Origin: DSOS01 sp035286585
GTDB taxonomy: Bacteria > Chloroflexota > Anaerolineae > Anaerolineales > UBA4823
Assembly (NCBI GenBank): GCA_035286585.1
Contig: DATEDC010000195.1
Span: 4,506-68,505 of the forward strand
Length of the DNA stretch: 64,000 nt
Reading direction: 5' to 3'
Position 1 is the stretch's first letter; every line of letters starts with the position of its first letter. The notes below the pieces were generated by a model, which saw nothing but the letters and a program-made list of their open reading frames with translations, did no database searches and was not told the origin of the DNA. The position numbers and the translations under genes were made by a program. Positions 17,342-26,025 of the stretch are shown piece by piece.

Positions 17342-18604
17342 ATGCTGCGCTGGTTGGGCCGAAACCTGAGCACCCTGGTCTTAGCTTTCATTTTGGCTGT
17401 GTTTGTCTGGGTCGCCGCAGTCATCTCAACTGACCCTAATGTCGAGCAGGTGTATTCACGCTCAATTGATATTGAAATCATCGGACAAGACCCCGGTTTG
17501 CTTTTGGTAAAAAACATCCCTGGTCAGGTCCGCTTGATCCTCAATGCCCCGCAATCGATTTGGAATCAGCTCGAGGCTGACCCCGAGCTGCTGAAAGCCT
17601 GGATCGATCTCTCTGGCCTGGGAAAGGGCGACCATATCGTTGAGGTTAAAACCCAAATCGCCCTGGCGCCGGTGATCGTGGTCAACCGCGACCCGGATGA
17701 GATCGAGTTAACTCTGGAGCCAGCTCTGACGCAGTTGCATTCGGTTGAGCTCAGAGTCAGCGGCGATCCAGCCCTGGGATACCGGCGAGGTACAGCAACC
17801 ATCGAACCAGCCCAGGTCAGCGTTTCTGGGCGCGAATCGCTGGCCAAGCAGGTCGTAGGCGTCCGGGCTTTGTTAGATATAAGCGGTGCAAACGATACGG
17901 TGCGCAGATTGGTGTCGATTCAACCCATCAACGAAAATGGGGAAATTGTCAACGGGGTCACACTGACTCCAGCCACGGTCTCGGTAACGATGCCGATCAA
18001 CCTGCTGGGTGGGTATCGCAACGTAGTCGTCAAAGTCATCACCACGGGTCAGGTGGCTGAGGGCTATTGGTTGACGAATATTTCTATCTCGCCTCCAAAT
18101 GTAACGGTATTTTCCTCCAATCCGCAACTGGTGAACGCTCTGCCGGGTTACGTCGAGACACTCCCGCTAAATTTGGATGGGTTGAGCGATGATGTGGACA
18201 TCCGGGCTTCATTGAATCTACCTGAAGGCGTCACCCTTGTGGGCGAGGAGAGTGTGCTGGTCAGGTTCAGCATTGCCGCGTTGGAAGGCAGCCTGCCTAT
18301 TTCCTTGCCTGTCGAGGTGATCGGCCTGCCGCCTGAATTGGAGGCTATCGTTTCGCCTGAGACAGTCGACCTGTTGCTGACTGGCCCGACTCCAATTTTG
18401 AATAATCTAAATCCGGCGGGAATCCGGGTCTCCGTCAATCTCACCGGGTTGGAAATTGGCGTGTACCAGATCGCTCCGGTTGTGGATTTGCTCCCCGCCC
18501 AGGTCCGAGTAGCCTCGATCTTGACACCGACTGTGGAGGTGACGATCCAAATCGCCTCGACGCCAACCCCAACATCTCCACCCGTGGCGACGTCTGTACC
18601 TTGA
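17342..18604 (+). CDS. YbbR domain protein (CdaR-like regulator of CdaA)
   Basis: A 420-residue membrane-anchored extracytoplasmic protein. One N-terminal transmembrane helix (about residues 8-30, LVLAFILAVFVWVAAVI) is followed by about four YbbR repeats of roughly 85 residues, each with a PxxVxVxG-type ending (for example QVSVSGRESLAKQV and VTVFSSNPQL). The C-terminus is a Thr/Pro tail. YbbR proteins bind CdaA and modulate its activity. The gene begins on the base after the cdaA stop, so the two are co-translated. Confidence 0.9.
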   Translation: MLRWLGRNLSTLVLAFILAVFVWVAAVISTDPNVEQVYSRSIDIEIIGQDPGLLLVKNIPGQVRLILNAPQSIWNQLEADPELLKAWIDLSGLGKGDHIVEVKTQIALAPVIVVNRDPDEIELTLEPALTQLHSVELRVSGDPALGYRRGTATIEPAQVSVSGRESLAKQVVGVRALLDISGANDTVRRLVSIQPINENGEIVNGVTLTPATVSVTMPINLLGGYRNVVVKVITTGQVAEGYWLTNISISPPNVTVFSSNPQLVNALPGYVETLPLNLDGLSDDVDIRASLNLPEGVTLVGEESVLVRFSIAALEGSLPISLPVEVIGLPPELEAIVSPETVDLLLTGPTPILNNLNPAGIRVSVNLTGLEIGVYQIAPVVDLLPAQVRVASILTPTVEVTIQIASTPTPTSPPVATSVP

Positions 18605-18613
18605 GGTGGAGCA

Positions 18614-19987
18614 GTGCCCAGACCGGTCGTTGCGCTTGTAGGGAGACCTAATGTCGGTAAAAGCACGCTGTTCAACCGCCTGGCTGAAGAGCGGCTGGCG
18701 GTAGTTGACGATGTGCCGGGTACGACCCGGGACAGACTCGTAGCCCAGTCAGAATGGGCTGGGGTGATTTTTGACATTATCGATACAGGGGGAATCGACC
18801 CCACACAGGTGAGCCCGGGTGGAAAACGCAAACCGCTTTCGGTTGGTTCGGTCGATTTTATCGATCAGATTCGCGTTCAAGCCGAGATTGCCATACAAGA
18901 GGCCGACGCGGTGCTGTTCATCACCGACGTCGAGAGCGGGGTCACCCCGGCGGATATCGAGGTAGCCCAGATATTGCGCCGCCGCCAGCGGAAACAGGGG
19001 GTCAGGCTCGCACCTCCGGTGCTGCTGGTGGTCAACAAATCTGACAGCGAAGCGCGCCGCCAGCAGGCGCATCAGTTCTACGAGCTGGGCATGGGGGAGC
19101 CATATCCCATATCCGCCCTGCACGGCACGGGCACCGGAGATATGCTGGATGCCCTGATAGAGATGCTACCCGGGGTTGGAGAAGAGATTGAGGACGACTC
19201 CGTCAAAGTAGCGATTGTGGGAAAGCCCAATGTCGGCAAATCCAGCCTGCTAAACCGGCTGGTGGGCGAGGAGCGGGCTATCGTCAGCCCGATCGCGGGA
19301 ACGACCCGCGATGCCGTGGATACTCTGATCACCTATAATGACATCCCGGTCACCCTGATCGACACTGCGGGAATCCGGCGGCGCGGCCGAATCGAGCCTG
19401 GGGTGGAGAAATACAGTGTGATCCGGGCGATGCGCGCCATCGAACGCTCTGATGTCTCATTGCTGGTCCTGGATGCGACGACAGGGCTGACGGCTCAGGA
19501 TGCCCACATCGCTGGTTATATCCTGGACGCCTGGAAAAGCGCGGTCGTGGTGGTGAATAAGTGGGACGCCATAAAAAAGGACACCCACACGATGGATGAG
19601 TTCACCCAACGCGTGCGCCAGGAGCTCAATTTCATGAGTTATGTGCCGGTGCTTTTTATCTCAGCCACAACCGGGCAGCGTGTCGAACAGGTGCTGCCGA
19701 TGGCGTTGCGGGTGCAGGAAGAGCGATTGATTAACTTGCCCACCTCGCAGTTAAACCAGATTTTGCAACGAGCGCAGAGCCTGCACCCAGCCCCATCCCA
19801 TGCGGGCCGTCAATTGAAGATCTACTACGGCACACAGGTTCGCAACGACCCGCCCACATTCCTGCTGCACGTAAACGATCCCAAGCTGAGCCATTTCACC
19901 TATACCCGCTACCTGGAAAATCGCATCCGGGAAGCCTACCAATTTATCGGCACGCCCATCCGCATCGTCATGCGCCCCCGGCGTTGA
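18614..19987 (+). CDS. der: Ribosome biogenesis GTPase Der (EngA)
   Basis: A tandem GTPase needed for 50S subunit assembly, 457 residues. G domain 1 has GRPNVGKST, DVPGTTRDR, DTGG and NKSD. G domain 2 (from about residue 197) has GKPNVGKSS, AGTTRDA, DTAG and NKWD. A KH-like C-terminal domain ends RIVMRPRR. The two domains and the linker are of normal length. Start is GTG at 18614 (MPRPVVALVG) with a GAGG upstream. It lies 9 nt after the YbbR gene. Confidence 0.96.
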   Translation: MPRPVVALVGRPNVGKSTLFNRLAEERLAVVDDVPGTTRDRLVAQSEWAGVIFDIIDTGGIDPTQVSPGGKRKPLSVGSVDFIDQIRVQAEIAIQEADAVLFITDVESGVTPADIEVAQILRRRQRKQGVRLAPPVLLVVNKSDSEARRQQAHQFYELGMGEPYPISALHGTGTGDMLDALIEMLPGVGEEIEDDSVKVAIVGKPNVGKSSLLNRLVGEERAIVSPIAGTTRDAVDTLITYNDIPVTLIDTAGIRRRGRIEPGVEKYSVIRAMRAIERSDVSLLVLDATTGLTAQDAHIAGYILDAWKSAVVVVNKWDAIKKDTHTMDEFTQRVRQELNFMSYVPVLFISATTGQRVEQVLPMALRVQEERLINLPTSQLNQILQRAQSLHPAPSHAGRQLKIYYGTQVRNDPPTFLLHVNDPKLSHFTYTRYLENRIREAYQFIGTPIRIVMRPRR

Positions 19988-20065
19988 TATTAAGGAGCAT
20001 GGTCACTTTGGTAATCCCGAAAACTGTCGGGTCTGGCAGCAGGGAGATATACCATACGATCACAG

Positions 20066-20362
20066 ATGGAGGACACGGGGAATAAATTAATTCAAAACCG
20101 GGAGGAGGTGGAATTAGGGGAGCCGCAACGCGCCAAAAGCGGTTTGGCGCGGTTCTTGAGGGACATCATCGAGACACAGGCAATAGCGCTCCTGCTCTTT
20201 CTGGGCTTTAACACCGAAACGGCGCGCATCCGGGTGGAAGGTTTCAGCATGGAACCCAGCATGCATAACCGCGATTTCGTGCTCGTCAACCGCCTGGCGT
20301 ACCAATTTGAAGCGCCCAGCTATGGCGACGTGATCGTATTTCATTTTCCCATCGACCCCTAG
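20066..20362 (+). pseudogene. lepB: Truncated signal peptidase I (lepB fragment)
   Basis: A 98-residue reading frame matching only the first half of a type I signal peptidase. It has the transmembrane segment (about 36-50), the catalytic serine Ser61 in VEGFSMEPSMHN, and LVNRLAYQFEAPSYGDVIVF. A full enzyme would continue into the segment bearing the catalytic lysine (usually KRVIGLPGD). Here a TAG comes after FHFPIDP, and nine bases later lies the end of the convergent ALDH16 gene. With no general-base lysine the product cannot be an active peptidase. Interpreted as a gene cut by a rearrangement that brought in the ALDH16-deoC block. A sequencing or assembly join is an alternative. Confidence 0.85.
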
Positions 20363-20371
20363 CTGCGCGGG

Positions 20372-22831
20372 TCACTCTCCCGTAGGCACCCAGATATTCT
20401 TCACCTGGGTGGCTTCGTGCAGGAATTCGTGCCCGGCACCCTGGTACGGGTCGAGCCAATCGCGCTCGATGCCGTAACTGACCCAGGTGCGCTTCATATT
20501 GGAGGCGGATTCGTACTCGACATGATAGCTGCCCTCGGCGCTGCCAAAATACCAGACGGCGTCCACATCCTCGTGCTGGATCAGGGTTTTCACCAGGTGA
20601 TCGCGATCGCCAGTGACGATATTGACGACCCCCGGCGGCACATCGGAGGTGTCCAAAACCTGGTAGAAATCCGTCCCGCTGAGGGGATGCTTCTGGCTGG
20701 GGATGATCACAACCGTGTTGCCGCGAGCGATAGCCGGAGCCATCAGCGAGACGAATCCCAGAAGCGGGTATTCATCCGGGCAGGCAATGCCGATCACGCC
20801 GATCGGCTCGTTTACCGCGACCGTAATCCCGCGCAGGGTGGTTTCCTGCAATGCGCCGCCGTATTTGTCGGCCCAGGCAGCCCAGGTAAACAGGCGCTCG
20901 ATGGCGGCTTGGACTTCCAGTTGGGCGGACTTGTGCGAGCGCCCCGTCATGGCGGCAATCCGCTTGGCGAATTCGTCCTGGCGAGCATCCAAATTCTCAG
21001 CGATAAAATAGAGAACTTGAGCGCGGTTGTAGGCGTGGCGCATCGCCCAGCCCGGTTTGGCGGTGTGCGCAGCATGGGCGGCTTCAACCGCGTCGCGAAT
21101 ATCCTTGCGATTGCCGTCGCCGACCTGCCCGATCAGCACCCCGCGGGGTCCGTAAACAGCGCGGGTGTAATGCCCGTCCGGGCGCACCTGCTTGCCACCG
21201 ATATACATTTTCGGTGTACGGTCAATCCGGGCAGACTTTCTTCCATCCATGCCATCATCCATGCCACCGCCTCCAGGAGGGGTGGGGCGGGCAGGTGTAT
21301 AAGCGCCCCAGGAGGATTTCCGCTCGCTGGCGGCGTTCAGATCGAACTTCGGTCGTGGGCGTTCCTGCCAGGCAGTGCGCAAATATTCGAACAGACCTTC
21401 TTTGCCCCCCTCGCGCCCGAAGCCGCTCTCGCGATAACCGCCAAAACCGGAGGCGCCGTCGAAGAGATTGGTGCAGTTGACCCACACTGAACCGGATTTC
21501 AGTTTGCTGGCCACATCCAGGGCGAGGTTGATATTTTCGCTCCAGACGCTGGCAGCCAGGCCGTAGCGGGTGTTATTTGCCAGCTCGATAGCTTCCGACG
21601 GCGAGCGGAAGGTTAATGAAACCAGTATCGGCCCAAAAATCTCTTCCTGGACAGCCTCGGCTGCCGGTTCGAGATTGGTGATCAGGGTAGGTGGATAGAA
21701 AATGCCGCGCTTGGGGAGATCGATATTCGGTTGGAAAACCTCACCGCCTTCACGGATGCCGATCTTGACCCAAGAGTCGATCGTATTCCATTGGGATTGG
21801 TCCACGATCGCGCCCATGTCAATGCATTTGTCGAGCGGGTCGCCCACCCGCAGGTGCTCCATGCGTTTTTTGAGCTTGTTGAGGAAGCTCTCGGCGACGT
21901 TTTCCTGCACCAGCAAGCGCGACCCGGCGCAGCACACCTGACCCTGATTGAACCAGATCGCATCGACCACACCTTCCACCGCGCCATCCAGGTCGGCGTC
22001 TTCAAACACGACGAACGGAGACTTGCCGCCCAACTCGAGAGAAAGTTTTTTGCCCGACCCGGCGGTCTGACGGCGCAAGATGCGCCCAACCTCGGTCGAG
22101 CCGGTGAATGCGACCTTGTCGATATCTGCATGGGTGACGAGCATGGTGCCCGCCTGGCTGCTGCCAGTGATGATGTTCACCACGCCAGGGGGCACGCCGG
22201 CTTCAGCCACGATCTCTGCAAAAAGCAAAGCAGACAGGCGCGTGTAGGAGGCAGGCTTGAGCACGATAGTATTTCCCATGGCAATTGCCGGGGCGATTTT
22301 CCAGGCCAGCATCAGCAGGGGGAAATTCCAGGGGATGATCTGCCCCACCACACCAACCGGCTGGTAATCTCGCAGTTCGGTATCCATTAGCTGAGCCCAA
22401 CCGGCGTAATAGTAAAAATGCCGGGCGAGCAGAGGCACGTCGATATCCCTTGATTCGCGGATCGGCTTGCCGTTATCCATCGATTCCAGCACGGCCAAAA
22501 GGCGGTGATGCTTCTGGACGTTGCGCGCAATGGCATACAAATAGCGGGCGCGCGCCTGTCCCGGAGTGTTGGCCCAGATATCCAGAGCCTGGCGAGCGGC
22601 AGCCACGGCTGCATCGACCTCTGCCTGGCCTGCCTGCACGGTGTCAGCCAGCTTCTCGCCGGTTGCCGGGTTGTAGCTGGGGTAGTATTTAGGTTCAAGC
22701 GGGGTCACCCACTGGTTGTTGATAAAGAGCCCGAACTTGCGCTGATGATCATCCAGCCAGGCTTCGGCCGCGGCGGGTGATTCAGGGGCGGGCCCATAAT
22801 CCAGGTGTTCGAAGGTCTGTAATACGCTCAT
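20372..22831 (-). CDS. Aldehyde dehydrogenase family 16 (double-domain ALDH)
   Basis: An 819-residue two-domain aldehyde dehydrogenase. Domain 1 (about 30-500) is complete: VVGQIIPWNFPLLML, FTGSTEVGR, Glu266 in LELGGKSP and catalytic Cys300 in GQVCCAGSR, followed by QEEIFGPI. A Gly/Pro-rich hinge (GGGGMDDGMDGRK) leads to domain 2 (about 545-819), which keeps the ALDH fold (VNEPIGVIGIACPDEYP, VVNIVTGDRDHLV) but lacks a catalytic cysteine. This is the ALDH16 architecture, which oxidises aldehydes with NAD. It lies 30 nt downstream of deoC on the same strand, so acetaldehyde released by DERA is a plausible substrate. Confidence 0.92.
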   Translation of the reverse strand: MSVLQTFEHLDYGPAPESPAAAEAWLDDHQRKFGLFINNQWVTPLEPKYYPSYNPATGEKLADTVQAGQAEVDAAVAAARQALDIWANTPGQARARYLYAIARNVQKHHRLLAVLESMDNGKPIRESRDIDVPLLARHFYYYAGWAQLMDTELRDYQPVGVVGQIIPWNFPLLMLAWKIAPAIAMGNTIVLKPASYTRLSALLFAEIVAEAGVPPGVVNIITGSSQAGTMLVTHADIDKVAFTGSTEVGRILRRQTAGSGKKLSLELGGKSPFVVFEDADLDGAVEGVVDAIWFNQGQVCCAGSRLLVQENVAESFLNKLKKRMEHLRVGDPLDKCIDMGAIVDQSQWNTIDSWVKIGIREGGEVFQPNIDLPKRGIFYPPTLITNLEPAAEAVQEEIFGPILVSLTFRSPSEAIELANNTRYGLAASVWSENINLALDVASKLKSGSVWVNCTNLFDGASGFGGYRESGFGREGGKEGLFEYLRTAWQERPRPKFDLNAASERKSSWGAYTPARPTPPGGGGMDDGMDGRKSARIDRTPKMYIGGKQVRPDGHYTRAVYGPRGVLIGQVGDGNRKDIRDAVEAAHAAHTAKPGWAMRHAYNRAQVLYFIAENLDARQDEFAKRIAAMTGRSHKSAQLEVQAAIERLFTWAAWADKYGGALQETTLRGITVAVNEPIGVIGIACPDEYPLLGFVSLMAPAIARGNTVVIIPSQKHPLSGTDFYQVLDTSDVPPGVVNIVTGDRDHLVKTLIQHEDVDAVWYFGSAEGSYHVEYESASNMKRTWVSYGIERDWLDPYQGAGHEFLHEATQVKNIWVPTGE

Positions 22832-22861
22832 GTCTCGCTCCGTTTGATCGCTCGTCCGATG

Positions 22862-23824
22862 TTAACCCATCGGCATATGATGGCGGGCGGCGTATCGACC
22901 GGTGATGTAATGGTAGAGCTGGCGCTCCAGGTCGGTCAACAACCCGCTCGCTCCGATGCGTAACAGCTCCGGCATCTGCCAATCGGCCCCCAGCTCTTCT
23001 CTCATCAGAGCCTGCCAGGCCAGGACTTGCTTGGCATGGCTGATGCCCCCGGCTGGCTTGAAGCCGACCTTGCTGCCGGTGCGCTCCCAGAATTCGCGGA
23101 TTGCACGGGCCATCACCAGGCCAAATTCCAGCGTGGCATTGACGGATTCCTTACCCGTCGAGGTCTTGATGAAATCCGAGCCAGCCATCATGGCCACCAG
23201 GCTGGCCTGGTAAACTTGTTTGAGCGTTGCCAGATCGCCCGTTGCCAGGATGGTCTTCATGTGGGCAGCTTCGCCACATGTCTGGCGAAACTGGCGGATT
23301 TCATCGTAGAGAGCCTGCCAGTTGCCAGTTAAAACATGGGTGCGAGTGATGACGACATCGATCTCTTTTGCACCAGCCTCGATCGCTTGCTCGATTTCAG
23401 CGATGCGTTGGGGCAGGGGCGTTTGTCCGGCTGGAAAACCCGTCGCCACCGAGGCTACCGGGATATCTGTGCCTCTGAGGGCTTCAACCGCGTCTCTCAC
23501 CCGGCTGGGGTATACGCACACCGCGCCGACGTGGATAGTATGGTCGGAGATCTCCAAGGCAGTCAGAATGTCCGGTCGCACCGGCTGCCTTGCTTTGGCG
23601 CACAAACGCCTGATCCTGCCCGGAGTGTCATCGCCGGCGAGGGTGGTGAGGTCGATGCAGGTGACAGCGCGCAGCAGCCAGGCTGCCTGCCAGTCTTTTT
23701 TAATCGCCCGCCGGGTGGGTAAGGTGGCAACGCGCCGCTCCACCGCGCTGCGGTTGACACGCGCGCGCATCACCCAACCCAGATCGAGCGGTATCGTTTG
23801 GTTGCGGATATGTTTGGATGGCAT
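22862..23824 (-). CDS. deoC: Deoxyribose-phosphate aldolase
   Basis: Cleaves 2-deoxyribose-5-phosphate to acetaldehyde and glyceraldehyde-3-phosphate (nucleoside catabolism). 320 residues, the long form resembling eukaryotic DERA rather than the 220-250-residue bacterial form. The Schiff-base lysine segment SDFIKTSTGKE and the second lysine segment VGFKPAGGISHAKQ are intact, with ASVATGFPAGQ and EIDVVITRTHVLTGNW upstream. The ATG at 23824 (MPSKHIRNQT) is chosen over 23884 because GAGGAA sits 6 nt before it. The pair with ALDH16 suggests a deoxynucleoside-to-acetate route. Confidence 0.94.
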   Translation of the reverse strand: MPSKHIRNQTIPLDLGWVMRARVNRSAVERRVATLPTRRAIKKDWQAAWLLRAVTCIDLTTLAGDDTPGRIRRLCAKARQPVRPDILTALEISDHTIHVGAVCVYPSRVRDAVEALRGTDIPVASVATGFPAGQTPLPQRIAEIEQAIEAGAKEIDVVITRTHVLTGNWQALYDEIRQFRQTCGEAAHMKTILATGDLATLKQVYQASLVAMMAGSDFIKTSTGKESVNATLEFGLVMARAIREFWERTGSKVGFKPAGGISHAKQVLAWQALMREELGADWQMPELLRIGASGLLTDLERQLYHYITGRYAARHHMPMG

Positions 23825-24026
23825 AGGAAGTTCCTCATTCAGGTGGTCGCACTCAGGATCAGCGCTATTGATACCTGCCAACACCTAAAATATACCATAA
23901 TGGACCTGTGGCAGATAAATTGGTTTGGCAATTTTGTATTATTTATTGTATGAATTTGTTGCGTCTGAATCATTAGAGATCAAGGTGCTTACAAAATCAT
24001 CATCTATCTTCTGGGGCATTTTAGCG

Positions 24027-24032
24027 TATAAT
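24027..24032 (+). promoter_or_regulatory. -10 box of the zinc-finger gene
   Basis: TATAAT with 13 bases to the ATG at 24046, predicting a leader of only about six nucleotides. No -35 match at 17 bases. Confidence 0.55.
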
Positions 24033-24045
24033 TATACAAGCGAGT

Positions 24046-24330
24046 ATGGCCAGAAAACGCAATTACGATCCAGAAGCTTCAGGCATTCCCTGTCCCGAAT
24101 GCCATACGGGTGTGCTGCATCTGCAGCGACTCACCTATTTCACCTGGCTGAACGCCGAGTTAATTTCAGTGCCGAATTTTCCAGCCTGGGTTTGCGACCT
24201 GTGCGGGCGGCGTGATTTCGATCCCCGGGCGAAAAAATGGCTGAACACACTGCTCATCGCAGACACCTCGAAAAGGTCCGGACAGCGCCGAAATTTCCCC
24301 TTCCAGGGAGATCGCATTCCACCGAATTGA
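24046..24330 (+). CDS. YgiT-type zinc finger protein
   Basis: A 94-residue protein with a YgiT/MqsA-N-like zinc ribbon: Cys16-x2-Cys19 in IPCPECHTGVL and Cys50-x2-Cys53 in WVCDLCGRRDFD. The spacing between the pairs (about 30 residues) fits that family. In toxin-antitoxin operons this domain is the N-terminus of the MqsA antitoxin, but here there is no HTH domain and no toxin neighbour, so it is a stand-alone zinc-ribbon protein. Function unknown. The very short predicted leader suggests atypical initiation. Confidence 0.75.
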   Translation: MARKRNYDPEASGIPCPECHTGVLHLQRLTYFTWLNAELISVPNFPAWVCDLCGRRDFDPRAKKWLNTLLIADTSKRSGQRRNFPFQGDRIPPN

Positions 24331-24439
24331 GCCCTTGCGGGTAATCCAATCCGTCTCGGCTGGGGGGTCGTTGAACGTATAAGCCTGGGGATAAAAAAAT
24401 TAATAATCCAGTTGCCCTGCACTCGGGGATCAGGTAGGA

Positions 24440-24973
24440 TCAGCCCGTATCCAGGCGATTTTTAGCCAACAGCAAGGCGGCTAGTGTTTTGGCGTCGTGA
24501 ACCTCACCGCGTTCAGCCATGCGGTATGCCCGGTTAGCGGGGATGCGCTCCACGCGGATGTATTCATCCTCATCGCCCGGTAATGGGCTTGCCTGCAGCC
24601 GGCGAGCCAGGAAGACGTACAGGTATTCGCTTGTATAGCCGGGCGCCATGAAGAATTCGCCGATCAAGTCGAGATCCTGCGCAGACATACCGATCTCTTC
24701 ACGGATCTCGCGCCGGGCGCAGCTCTCCGCAGATTCACCCGGTTCGATAACCCCGGCAGGTAATTCCATGATCCCTTTACCTGCGGCGTGGCGATACTGG
24801 TGGATGAACCAGATATCGCCGTTTTCATCCACAGGCACGATCAAGACCGCGGGTGGATGATCGACAATATCCAGGCGCACCAATCGTCCATCAGGCATTT
24901 GCACCTGATCCTGGCGCACGCTGAAGACGCGTCCCTGGTAAATTTGCTGGGTGGCAATCGTCTTAAAATCCAC
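24440..24973 (-). CDS. NUDIX hydrolase (ADP-ribose pyrophosphatase-like)
   Basis: A 177-residue NUDIX enzyme. The Nudix box G-x5-E-x7-R-E-x-R-E-E-x-G is complete at residues 74-95 (GVIEPGE then REIREEIG). The N-terminus (YQGRVFSVRQDQVQMPDG) and LIVPVDENGDIWFIHQYRHAAG are typical of the NudF/ADP-ribose pyrophosphatase group, which hydrolyses ADP-ribose to AMP and ribose-5-P. MAPGYTSEYLYVFLA also fits that subfamily. It lies 184 nt downstream of the LysM lipoprotein gene, with a hairpin between, so it is probably separately expressed. Confidence 0.9.
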   Translation of the reverse strand: MDFKTIATQQIYQGRVFSVRQDQVQMPDGRLVRLDIVDHPPAVLIVPVDENGDIWFIHQYRHAAGKGIMELPAGVIEPGESAESCARREIREEIGMSAQDLDLIGEFFMAPGYTSEYLYVFLARRLQASPLPGDEDEYIRVERIPANRAYRMAERGEVHDAKTLAALLLAKNRLDTG

Positions 24974-25021
24974 GGGCTTCTCCTTGATCGATTTCTATTC
25001 AACCAGGCTAAAGATACCACA

Positions 25022-25063
25022 AACCGGTTCGACCTCTCGGCAGTCGGCCGGATCGAACCGGTT
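25022..25063 (-). terminator. Perfect 11-bp inverted repeat, probable terminator
   Basis: AACCGGTTCGA (25022-25032) and TCGAACCGGTT (25053-25063) pair perfectly around a 20-base GC-rich loop. It lies about 95 nt after the LysM lipoprotein stop and before the NUDIX gene on the same strand. The U-tract is weak. Confidence 0.5.
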
Positions 25064-25157
25064 GCAGTATTCGCCCTAATTCAGGCCTGACGAATCAACG
25101 GGCAATCAGGGCAGGGAAGGCAAGTCTCGTGCGCGGATTTGATCCGAGCGAGCGCGT

Positions 25158-25844
25158 CTAGGGTATTCTCAGCACCTGGCCCGCCTCCAACCTGTATGGA
25201 GCGCTCAGACCATTAGCGGCCGCCAGAGTGTTAGGGTCCAAATCGCCGAACTCACAGGCGATGGTGTAGATCGTGTCCCCAGCACCCACGGTATAGGTCT
25301 CGGGATGGGGTTTTAACGCCCGGGCGCCAGGGAATTTCCCTCCGGATTGGGGGATTCTCAGGACGGTGCCAGGCGAGTAATTGCCGCTGGCACTGAGCCC
25401 GCTCAAATTCAGCATCTCGATAGGATTGACATTGAACCTGCGGGCGATGCAGTAGGGATGTTCGCCTTTTTGCAAGGTGTAGGTGGAGGGAATGCCCGGG
25501 GTGGGCGTGGGATAGGATAACGCAGCAGAGGTGGGAGAGGCGACCACCGGGGCGGCGGTGGATACCGGCACGGGGCTGGCTTCGGCGCCCTGGGAGGCCG
25601 TGGTAGCCGTGGGTTGGGCCAGCGGCGCGCCACCCGACATGGCAATGGCTGTCTGGGTGGCAAAACTCTCAAGCTGACCCATCACGTCATCTGTGTCTCC
25701 TGGGAGCGGGAACTCCGCCGTTCCCGTGGTGGGAGTGGTTTCGCCGGTAGGAGCTTGCGAAGCCGGTCTTTCACATGCTGCCAGGCTGGTGATGATTAAA
25801 ATCATAATGAACAACACCAGGAAACTTTTAATTGACATTTTCAT
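25158..25844 (-). CDS. LysM-domain lipoprotein
   Basis: A 228-residue exported lipoprotein with lipobox SLAAC (Cys24). A Thr/Ala/Pro-rich stretch (about 30-118) is followed by two LysM repeats. The first is near 121-165 (YTLQKGEHPYCIARRF...VLRIP). The second is near 185-228 (YTVGAGDTIYTIACEF...VLRIP). LysM binds N-acetylglucosamine-containing glycans, so the protein probably attaches to peptidoglycan or a surface polymer. No catalytic domain is present. It has a good promoter at 25938-25966 and an 87-nt leader. Confidence 0.88.
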   Translation of the reverse strand: MKMSIKSFLVLFIMILIITSLAACERPASQAPTGETTPTTGTAEFPLPGDTDDVMGQLESFATQTAIAMSGGAPLAQPTATTASQGAEASPVPVSTAAPVVASPTSAALSYPTPTPGIPSTYTLQKGEHPYCIARRFNVNPIEMLNLSGLSASGNYSPGTVLRIPQSGGKFPGARALKPHPETYTVGAGDTIYTIACEFGDLDPNTLAAANGLSAPYRLEAGQVLRIP

Positions 25845-25937
25845 TCTCCTTGGTTATAGTCGCCTGTTGGTAGTTTATTCGCTTCGCCAGGACTACCTGG
25901 CTTCAGATGCGTGGGTTGGCTCGCATGCATTGCAATG

Positions 25938-25966
25938 ATACTAGCACAATCTAGATAAAGCGTCAA
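25938..25966 (-). promoter_or_regulatory. Sigma-70-type promoter of the LysM lipoprotein
   Basis: On the minus strand TTGACG (25961-25966), 17-base spacer, TAGTAT (25938-25943). The predicted start is near 25931, giving an 87-nt leader. Confidence 0.75.
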
Positions 25967-26025
25967 GCATATTGCATAATGGCTTGCAAGACGGCAAGGG
26001 GGGTGTTGCGGTTGAAAAAAGCCAA

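Noticed and set aside
20010..20040. Short stem CCCGA/TCGGG after der as a terminator
   Set aside because: The stem is only five base pairs and has no T-tract.
20417..21490. Long open frame on the plus strand (357 codons)
   Set aside because: It is antisense to the ALDH16 second domain and has no protein-like motif. High GC makes such frames common.
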